From assembly GCA_945859605.1 (NCBI GenBank), contig OX243825.1:4503291-4567290 (forward strand): a DNA stretch of 64,000 nt, read 5' to 3'. Position 1 is the first letter of the stretch. Each line of letters begins with the position of its first letter. The translations under genes and the position numbers were made by a program. The stretch comes from Lumbricus rubellus. Lineage: Eukaryota; Annelida; Clitellata; Crassiclitellata; Lumbricidae. Shown here piece by piece: positions 50,350 through 58,683 of the stretch. A model generated the notes under the pieces. The model searched no databases and was not told the origin of the DNA. It worked only from the letters and a program-made list of their open reading frames with translations.

Positions 50350-52347
50350 AGTAACGTTGTATGGACGCTAGGCTATCTGCATGCATAATGAATGAATGAA
50401 TAAACTAGTCTTTAATAAAATTATTATTATCTCTGTTTAGGAGTAATTATTGGGGAAGGAAGTGCACTTCCTGCGAACACAGTGGCTCCCGTCGGAGGCA
50501 ATGTGACGCTGCGTTGCGGATATCAGGAGACGAGTTGTTCCCAGATCCGATGGGAGAAACGTTCGGAGTTTGGAGGAAGATTGGAAAACATTTCAGATGC
50601 CGACACAGTTTACGATGCCACGAAATATCGGTTGAATGCTTCGTCGTTTTGCGACCTGATCATTGAAGATGTTCAGCTGACGGATGCTGGAACATTCATC
50701 TGTACTGTCAACGGTTCCATCTCAGGGTCTGCCGGTCTAATTGTACTGCGTGAGTAGGCCTTCACATATCTTAATATAAACGTACTTAACCTAGTTTTAC
50801 TTAGTACTTCCAGTGCACGTCTGCACATTCTGGCAACGCACTACCTTCTCTGCCTCCTTGTCGTTCATCGTCTGTTCTTCAGCCTCCTCACTTGACCACG
50901 ACACGCTGATCTTAATTAACTAATTCAAGTAATTCAATAAATCAAAGTTTATATAGCGCCCCTTAAAGTTGCCTACTCAGAAGCGCTCCCGGCAGAGATC
51001 AAAAGAGAAAAAATCAATCTTCAACAGTTTGTGAAATTGAGAACAGTTTGGGAGGTGTCGCATAGTAAAGGGGAGTCCATTCCAGGTTGTTGGGCCAACC
51101 ACAGAGAACGAACGACCCTGCAATGGTGAGAGTCCTGAAGAGGTGTCACTTCAATTTCGAATGAAAGGCGTGATGTACTGTAACAGAGGAACTATCCAGT
51201 CATGCAATAATTTCAGCGGGTCGCATCAGGGTCATGGGACTTATGTTCAGCAGATTGAAGACATTAAAATATAAGGAAGATGTAAAAAATCAAAAGAGCA
51301 AGTCATAAGGCAGATCAATCTGAGTAAATCTAGCTAGGATCTGTTGTAACCGGACGAACTATGTCTTTTCTAGACAACTGCAATAATTGTCTATTCCATA
51401 CGGACATTATGTTAAAAAGCTCTAAGCTTACTTTGCTCTAGTTCATCCTGAGATATTGCATGTGCGACTTTCTCCACTGCAATTTTCATTTGATTTCTAG
51501 GTCGATAAATTGCTTTCTATTCTGATCTGCCAATTTATATTCTATCCAGCTCCATTATTTTATGTCCTAGCTCAAGTAGGCCTACTAAAAAATAGCATCC
51601 TACTATTATATTCTATTTTTATTCTGTTTCGCTATTTTCTAATAACATAATTATCAAGTCTCTTCTATGGCATTCTAACTTCAAAGAGTCTATGCTAATT
51701 ATGTAGTCAATAAAGTACGTTACGCTATTTTTGACCATTTTGACCCCCCATCCCCCTGTCACAAACTGTCACAAATCTCGGACCCCCCTAAAGTATGTCC
51801 CAAATCTCGGACCCCCCCCCCTAAAACAAGGCTTCGCAACAGCATTACTAGCGCTTCGAGCGAAAGGAATCGTGAACAAAACATTCAGGGATACGCATTT
51901 CATGCCATTTTGACATAACGCTAATTCAAATGTTTCACAAAATTTGTGAAAATTATTTTTAAAGCTATTAAATTCTACTAAAAAATATATAAAATAATTA
52001 GAAATAATTTTTTTAAATGTGTGACGTCACACATGGCCTGACCTCCCTCCCCTGTCACAAACTGTCACACTTTCTTAATTCCCCCCCCTGGAGCGTGACG
52101 TACTTTATGGACGGCCCCCATTCTGATAATTTTTGTCATGTTCTTATGTACTCTGTTTTGTTTTACATCAGCTGCAGCTGCATATTACCGTTCTGACGGT
52201 AGCGACAATTACAGCGATGGCACTAACTTGAATGTCCAGACAACGACGGCACCTAGGAGTTATGTAGTCATAATCGGGAGCAGCGCTGGTGGAGGCGTAG
52301 CGGGCCTTGTGGTCCTCTTGGTCATTTTATACTGCATCTGTTATTAG
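49322..52347 (+). CDS. Gene F: single V-domain Ig membrane protein, plus strand
   Basis: Complete three-exon model, 176 residues: signal 49322-49367 (MNASAALVFLIIAMG), V domain 50441-50749, stalk and membrane exon 52172-52347. Junctions are phase 1 and the sum (531 nt) is in frame. The V domain has LRCGYQETSCSQIRW, SSFCDLIIEDVQ and LTDAGTFICT: the Ig disulphide plus the same extra Cys pair as the minus-strand V domains. A Thr-rich stalk (NVQTTTAPRS) leads to a helix with GGGVAGLVVLLVILYCICY at the very C-terminus, so there is essentially no cytoplasmic tail. It would need a partner to signal, or acts as a ligand or decoy. The exon 3 acceptor has an in-frame alternative 6 nt downstream (CAG CTGCAG). 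It is the only opposite-strand gene in the cluster. Confidence 0.87.
49540..49760 (+). mobile_element. Possible LINE ORF C-terminal scrap
   Basis: Frame fragment AFYVIDPMVWNGHPLS recalls the LINE motif SVVGPSIWNDLPS. It lies in intron 1 of gene F; weak. Confidence 0.25.
50303..50346. repeat. (TA)n microsatellite
   Basis: About 21 TA dinucleotides, 95 bp upstream of the V exon of gene F. Confidence 0.95.
50937..51130 (-). mobile_element. LINE 3' end fragment
   Basis: AAGTTTATATAGCGCCCCTT, CTCAGAAGCGCTCCCGG, then GGGGAGTCCATTCCAGGTTG and TTGGGCCAACCACAGAGAAC, complementary to the LINE ORF end. It is in intron 2 of gene F. Confidence 0.65.
51710..52121. mobile_element. MITE with ATAAAGTACGT ends
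   Basis: AATAAAGTACGTTACGCT at the left and AGCGTGACGTACTTTATGG at the right, with CTGTCACAAACTGTCACA shared by both halves. It is about 400 bp in intron 2 of gene F, ending 50 bp before exon 3. No target duplication resolved. Confidence 0.6.
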
Positions 52348-52764
52348 TAATAATGATCACAAGAAAAGCAGAACTGTCGTAGGATCATGCGTCGATTCTG
52401 CTTGTCTGCCAAACATTGTGTGAAACATTGCAGCAGCTGTAGGAAATTATATGAATGTTACTTTGCGTACATGTACATACTATTATTATAACCAGTATTT
52501 ATTTTTTGCTAATTATTGTGTAACCTCATGAACCCATCTTGTAAGTCGTCATTTTCAAAGAGTGGATATTGGATTATGTGCATAATAAGAGCATGTCTTC
52601 GGTTGTAGCGTTCGTGGCATATCCACAGACATAATAGGCCTAATTAACTCGAACGATCATCATCTCTATTGCTGGATTACGGGCGTAGTCTACTGTAGGC
52701 TAACTGTACACGGGGTTTACGTGGGCATGCGTTTTTGTTACTTTTCTATTGCGCTATGTTTTTG

Positions 52765-52770
52765 AATAAA
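52765..52770 (+). terminator. Poly(A) signal of gene F (AATAAA)
   Basis: TTGAATAAAAACACG followed by TTTGTGAACT, 418 nt after the stop codon. Confidence 0.6.
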
Positions 52771-52864
52771 AACACGTTTGTGAACTCACTACAAGTGAAA
52801 GGCTTTTCTTTTAATTGAAATTGTTTGTGGGCTTTGGCCATGGTACGTAAATTTATAAAATGCC

Positions 52865-52955
52865 TTTTAATCTGTAAAATTTCATTAAAAAATTCCAGCC
52901 TCTGTCCAAGATATTGACAAACACCTTAGGGATATTTTTTGGCACACCCTGCAGA
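52865..52955. mobile_element. mariner-type terminal fragment
   Basis: CCAAGATATTGACAAACACC and GGCACACCCTGCA resemble the right end of the 40149-41337 element. Solo end. Confidence 0.5.
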
Positions 52956-53184
52956 ATGGATATTCTTTGCATAATATTATTGTGGTTCTATCGCTTTGAA
53001 CGTTGCTATGAAACGCAACTAATAAGAATTATTAATAAGTTGGATAACTGTAATAAATTATTATAATCAGAATCAATATTATTTGGTTGGTGTTTCTTTG
53101 ATTAATATTGCTATGGTCATTATTAGTAAGCAGCTTATAACGCACGCGGTATCAACGGATAGTGCACAAGTTAGCGACATCGTG

Positions 53185-53257
53185 ACGAATAATGGCGTTA
53201 TTGAACCCCAGACCTCTCGGTCGACAGTCCAGCGCGCTAACCACTGTACTACGAACT
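53185..53257 (-). mobile_element. tRNA-like SINE head
   Basis: On the minus strand GTAGTACAGTGGTTAGCGCG (A-box and D-arm like), then GGACTGTCGACC (anticodon-arm-like, GTC) and GGGGTTCAATAAC (B-box like). It resembles a degenerate tRNA; the T-loop and acceptor arms do not pair well, so a SINE remnant is likelier than a functional tRNA. Confidence 0.45.
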
Positions 53258-53292
53258 ATACTTATTTACTTATTTAATCTTAGCGTGTAACG

Positions 53293-53645
53293 CAGCGGCT
53301 CCCAACCCGTGGCCCACGGGCCAAAAGTGGCCCGCCAGGCCTTAAAAATGACCCTCGTCTATCAAAGAATTAAGAAAAATAAATAATAAAAATGAAAATA
53401 GGGCCTGTTTACCGGATAGAACACAATTGTTTTCTATTACAAATTAGGCCTAGCCTACTTTATTTTGAAATCTATAAATAACACCAAACATTCAATTTTG
53501 AATCAATAATAACAATTTCGTGCACTTTTAGTTAATTGAATTTTAGCCTTGTGGCCCCCTAATGTTCTTCAACTGAGAACAAGTGGCACTCGTGTCCTCC
53601 AACTTATAAAAAGTGGCCCTAACGTCAAAAGTTTGGGAACCACTG
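53293..53645. mobile_element. hAT-type MITE with intact target duplication
   Basis: 353 bp. Ends are CAGCGGCTCCCAACCC and, reversed, CAGTGGTTCCCAAACTTTTG. The 8-bp duplication GTGTAACG is exact on both sides (53285-53292, 53646-53653). Confidence 0.92.
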
Positions 53646-54559
53646 GTGTAACGCATGACGTGAGCACGCAGTTTTTGGGAAACATAATGATTTGATATGA
53701 TTTGATTTGTCCACACACTCATTTTTTGCATAATTATAATTGCTATGCAAAGGCCTCGATGACTTCGTGGTGACCTACATGGTAAGTCCCGGGTTGAACT
53801 AGAATAAAGCAGAACATTGATAATTTACCCTATATAAATTATTTTGCTGGTTCTATAATTATGTCAACATTACTGTAGTTTTCGTTTGAACGGAAAAAGG
53901 CAACCGAAAGTCTTGCTTATAGGGCCTATTATAATTATTCATCGGCCTATCTCTTTTGCTCGCAGCTGTTTCTGATAATTTTCAATACATGCAACCAAAC
54001 ATGATTATCGGACACATTTACATGTAGACCAATCATTATGCCACACGATGGTAAATTGGTGAACTACGACACTTCAGCTTAATTACAAAGTTAACGCTTT
54101 CAAATGCTTTTGCCAAAACAATAGCTACAATTAGAAGATACTATTTGAACTAATTTCACATTATGGAAAGGGATTGCATATTCAAATGCTACCTGTAAAT
54201 GATCTAAACACGTTTCCAATGATTTGCTGCTAGGAGGTAGCCTATTTCCATCTGACCACTTCTTCCATTTAGACATTTTCTGACGAATCATTGTCCTAAA
54301 CAATTGTTCTTCATACATTATAGTTAGGCATTGTCTGCAGTATGTCTTAGTTTTTTACAAGAGGGTCATGTCTTCGCATAATTTGTAAATAATCAGGAAA
54401 TAAATCGGCCAATCCATAATGTAGCCTATTCGTTTAGCCGATACAATAATTGCACGAGTGGGAAACTTAATACCCTTATAATTATAAACTGTATGTTTGT
54501 GGCTAGTAGCAAATTGCAATCAAAATAAACCAATGGAAAGTGTTGTTCAGTAATGCAGC

Positions 54560-54775
54560 CTACACCAGGACTTTTTTAACGTGCAGTTGTACACAAAATG
54601 TGCAGTTCTAAATGGATTTGTGCAGTTGTAGAAGCACTTCTGTGCAGTGAAAAGTAGGCCTAGTTGCAAAAAGGCCATTTTCCCCCGATTGTGAGTTATT
54701 TACCATGGAGGATAGGAAAGAAAAGAAGGGGTTGTGCAGTTCTAAAAATTTCTTTAAAACAGCCCTGGCCTACTG
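54560..54775. repeat. Dispersed repeat, copy 2
   Basis: Homologous to 44735-44915 (GTTGTAGAAGCACTTCTGT; ATTTACCATGGAGGAT; GTTGTGCAGTTCTAAAAA). Confidence 0.7.
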
Positions 54776-54818
54776 TAACACATGGATTTGCACGGCGGCC
54801 AGCCGGTCGATTGACTGT

Positions 54819-54971
54819 TCATTCCATGTCCATTGGAGAAGGGGCGGGTGGTCGTTTCGAAGGTACACTGGGAGCAGCCGCAGACGGTCTAGCCTGAACT
54901 TTACGACGAACATTTTGCTTTGGATTTGCCATGCTGTAGACAGGTAGGCTACATCGAGCGATTTCTCCTCC
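54819..54971 (-). pseudogene. Broken receptor tail exon
   Basis: The acceptor GCAACAG/GGAGGAG is the one used by the tail exons of genes C-E. In the expected phase it reads REEKSLDVAYLSTAWQ, matching the opening REE of the tails. In the next frame it gives the proline-rich part, KVQARPSAAAPSVP and KRPPAPSPMDME, before a stop at 54821-54819. The two halves being in different frames suggests a frameshifted copy. No membrane, micro- or Ig exon belongs to it; gene E already has its own tail at 58870-58684. It could also be an alternative distal tail of gene E. Confidence 0.5.
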
Positions 54972-55202
54972 CTGTTGCGAAATACAGGAACATAACAACT
55001 CACTTAGCTACTTATGCCGTGTCTAGAATGCCCTATTACAGGTATATCTTATTTATCAATCTCCAAAGGTTTTTTTAAATATAAAATATATGATGAAGAT
55101 TCAATAATCATGTCATGGCACGAACAGGCCAATAATTCTGTGCTGAATTGCGGTTAAACCCAATCAGTCAATCAATCAATATATTGAGTAGACCTATGCA
55201 AA

Positions 55203-55855
55203 CAGGACCGTCCTTAGCCCAAATGGCGCCCTAGGCAAGGCATAGGCCTATGCCTACATTTGGCAACCAGGCATAGTCATGCATTTGACGCCCTTAGGTT
55301 CCCACTCAATTGTTCAGCCCACGTCAGAATCTAAATATGAATTAGCCAGAGTCGGTAGGCTATAAGCTCACAAGGCCGTAGCCAGGATTTTATTTTGGGG
55401 GATGTTTTCTTGACCGTGAATTTTGAGGTGCGTAGGCCTACACGCTGCGGCCGATTGATCTGGGCTAAAATTTCTGACGATTTTTGATAGTCGTTGAATT
55501 TTCTGGAGTTCAAAAAAACACTATTTTCCGCGATTTTCGACTATTTTCTGCTCAAAATTACATTACACACTGGCATGTGCTAGCAAATGCGTAATTATTT
55601 CATTTTTACATTATTTCATTTAGGGGGTGGGGGTGTTCAAACACCCAAACATCCCTTTACTACGGCCTTGTACGCTCAACTGAGTAATTCTTTATAATTT
55701 CTTTAGTAGTACACTGAAGGCTGGATAATATTCATTTTTTTTAAAGAATAGCCTAAGTTAAAAAACATTAAAATACACTCTTGTTGAAATGGCGCCTCCT
55801 AGAACTTGGCGCCCCATGCAACTGCCTGCTTTTCTCATGCCTAAGGCCGGCCCTG
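55203..55855. mobile_element. hAT-like element, interrupted
   Basis: Ends CAGGACCGTCCTTAG and, reversed, CAGGGCCGGCCTTAG; inside, GGCGCCCTAGGCAAGG and TGGCGCCTCCTAGAAC. No clear target duplication. A second hAT MITE sits inside. Confidence 0.55.
55371..55670. mobile_element. hAT-like MITE nested in 55203-55855
   Basis: 300 bp with ends CAAGGCCGTAGCCAGG and, reversed, CAAGGCCGTAGTAAAG, flanked by TAAGCTCA and TACGCTCA (7 of 8 matching). Confidence 0.8.
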
Positions 55856-56704
55856 CCTCAGCTACTGCCCATTCTTCATCGTCATCCCTACTAGATTATT
55901 TATTTGAATCTGAATAAAAGGCAGGCTGTAATGTTGTAAATGTGAACAATTTTTCATAAAAATGCATTCAGGCATACCATTTTTGCAGACATTTTGCTTA
56001 TAAATTTGATTTTAAATGATTCTGAGTGCAAATTACATAGCCTATCTAATCTCTTAACTAGACTGTATCAACAGTCTTGAGTGATATAACATGTACATAT
56101 CACCATGTAAATCTTCACGTACCCATTCGTGCCTAGCGTCCCCAAAAATGGGACGCTTCAAAAACTTGCTCTTAAAGCATCAAAAGCAAAATTATTGCAG
56201 AATTTTTATTTTTTATTGTCCAAACTCGTCATTTGCAACAAAGTTTTTATATTTTGAGATGATTTTGAAAAATCAGGCACTAATGGGTTAAATGTCGTCG
56301 GGACTAAGTGTCCAGCCTTAACTGTCGCGGTATTAATTAAGTGTCGCGGGATAAAAAATTTAATGTCGTGCTACCCATTATTCCTAAGAAATTCTCTGTT
56401 ATGTCTGACATTAGCAGGCGCATGTCTAATTGCCACTAAGTTATTAACTAAAATACGATTAAATAAAGACGTTTAGAAACTCTTAAGTACTCTCAAACCT
56501 GCCAGCAGTTGCACAAACATCAGATGGGACCCGAATGAGTCCGACAAGATCCTATGGTAGAATATTATTTTAGTACGTTTTGGGTACCATGTTAGGGTCA
56601 TATAAGTGATATCATGCAAACAGCCGTGCGCTATAGATTACACTAAAATAATGGTCGCAGAGAGGATCATTGCGAAGTTGAGACTAAGGAATAGACCTAA
56701 CACT

Positions 56705-57451
56705 GGTATCCGGACATTACCCCCCGGCCCATTACCCCCCTGCCATTACCCCCCTGCCATTACCCCCCGACCATTACCCCCCGTAGGACATTACCCCCCG
56801 GCCATTACCCCCCCCCGGTCGTTTACATTTAGGTCCAGTGTATGCATGCATGTATGTATGTGTGTATGTATGTATTTATGCATGTATGCATGTATGTAAG
56901 TATGTATGTATGTATGCATGTATGTATGCATGTATGTATGTAAGTATGTATATATGTATGTATGTGCATATGTATGCATGTAAGTATGTATGTATGTATG
57001 CATGCATGTATGTGAGTATGTATGTGCTTATGTATGCACGTATGTATATAAGTATGTATGTCTGCATGTAAGTATGGATGTATGTAAGTATGTAAGCATG
57101 CATAATTACATACTTACATACACACTTACATACATGCATACTTACATACATACATACACACGCACGCACGCACGCATACATACATACATACACACATACA
57201 CACACATATATACATACATACATACATACATACATACATACATACATACATACATACATACATACATACATACATACATACATACATACATACATACATA
57301 GTTACATACATACATACACTGGACCCAAATGTAAACGACCGGGGGGGGGTAATGGCAGGGGGTAATGTCCTACGGGGGGTAATGGTCGGGTGGTAATGAC
57401 AGGGGGGTAATGGCAGGGGGGTAATGGGCCGGGGGGTAAAGTCCTAGACCC
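56705..57451. mobile_element. Fold-back element 3 (arms of ATTACCCCCC repeats around ATGT/ACAT)
   Basis: 747 bp, almost one large palindrome. Arms of about 145 bp consist of tandem units like GCCATTACCCCCCT, inverted at the other end (GGGGGGTAATGGC). The centre is (TATG)n running into (CATA)n. Outer bases are GGTATCCGGACATTACC and, reversed, GGGTCTAGGACTTTACC. The 9-bp duplication CCTAACACT is exact (56696-56704, 57452-57460). Confidence 0.9.
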
Positions 57452-57549
57452 CCTAACACTATAGGATTTAGTATAGTCTGTAGCGAAATTTAATGAAAAA
57501 TCATAGGACAAGGTGCAAATTATTATGGTCAAAGAGTCTTAACGGGTTA

Positions 57550-58085
57550 GGCTATTATAGGCCTACTCTAGCTACCGAATACGTTCTTAGCCTACCAGGT
57601 AGGCCTACATCTCGTACATTACGGTGACATCACTACATCAGTTTCAGGATTACATCAGTTACATAATGGACTCTAAGACTAAGAAAGCAATCAAGTTTGT
57701 GAATAGATAATAATTATTATAAAAATCCTATGGGCTAAACAATGGTCTGGGTTTGAATCTGTCTGCTGCCTCGAAGGCCGATCGCAGTCGTTTTTTCTTC
57801 TATCTTTGACGAACATTGATCTCTTTCGTCCATGGCTCCACGCGAATTAAGCTTATACGATCTCTTCTTGTTCACACTGAAATGATACGACGAACCAAAA
57901 GAATTACGAGTGGATAATAAACGACAGCGAATAAAAAAAATACTAAAAAAGGGTATTACTATTGTGGATAAATTCATCAGTTTGAACATAAATTGTGGTT
58001 CCCGGGGTTTTAATGTTAATGCGAAAGCTGCAGTGCCTGTTTAGCCTTAGCACCGAGTGACTTCTATGTTTAAGTACTTCGGTGA
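57550..58085 (-). other. Duplicated downstream block of gene E
   Basis: Homologous to 28490-28990 downstream of gene D and, weakly, to 45000-45760. An acceptor at 57876 opens a 47-codon minus frame (NKKRSYKLNSRGAMDERDQC...), but the gene D copy is in another frame. Poly(A) signals nearer the stop codons suggest the block is outside the transcript. Confidence 0.45.
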
Positions 58086-58597
58086 CTTTTGACATCGATA
58101 GCTTCATCGTCCCAAAACGCAAGGCTTTTAGAAGTCAAAAGTGAAATCTGCAAGTGATTGAATATCAAAAACAAAGAGTCTCACTTACTGCATCTATTTG
58201 CAATATCTTGAGTCATAAACCAATGGTTTTAAACAAGGTCGTCGGTTATAGGCCTATAATAATCGTGCTAAATCAAGATTTAAGCAGAAACAATTTACCA
58301 TTAAGTTATTTGCTGGGGAATAAATCTCTCAGTGTAGAATTTCTTCCTGAGATTTTAGGAAATGCTTTAATCAATTCAAGCTATTATCAAAGAAATTTCT
58401 GTTTAGTGAGTAGACAATTATTAGATAGGCTACTCAGATGCAATAACCCGTAGAGTATAATGGCTCCCCCGACTTTGTCTCATGACTGGTTACGGTTTTA
58501 CCACTTTTTCAACTTCTACTTTATAATCTATTTCACATGAAACATTTCTTTATGGTAATATTAAAATCATCTTTGTCCTGAATATTTAAAAAATTAT

Positions 58598-58603
58598 TTT
58601 ATT
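58598..58603 (-). terminator. Poly(A) signal of gene E (AATAAA)
   Basis: AATAAA on the minus strand 81 nt after the stop codon. Confidence 0.5.
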
Positions 58604-58683
58604 GCTAATTATCTTTATAAATTAACCTGGTATTAGTAGTTACCGTGAGGGTTGAGCAGTTGTTTCACGTAGCCTACAAGTAA

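Larger units (their letters stand above)
52771..58597. other. Transposon-rich interval between genes F and E
   Basis: It contains a mariner end, a tRNA-like SINE head, hAT elements, a dispersed repeat, a broken receptor tail exon, fold-back element 3 and the gene E downstream block (57550-58085), listed separately. 56119-56290 has short inverted ends (CCCATTCGTGCCT / AGGCACTAATGGG) and TTAA on one side only. 53660-54540 and 55860-56110 show nothing recognisable. Confidence 0.5.

Noticed and set aside
53185..53257. Functional tRNA-Asp gene
   Set aside because: A- and B-box-like motifs and a GTC-like anticodon are visible, but the acceptor and T arms do not pair, so I treat it as a SINE head.
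56791..57311. Met-Tyr-Val-Cys repeat frames
   Set aside because: (TATG)n/(CATA)n core of fold-back element 3.
57735..57876. A further cytoplasmic exon of gene E after the tail
   Set aside because: It has an acceptor and an open frame, but the homologous block of gene D (28777-28659) reads in a different frame, and both genes have a stop codon and poly(A) signal before it.
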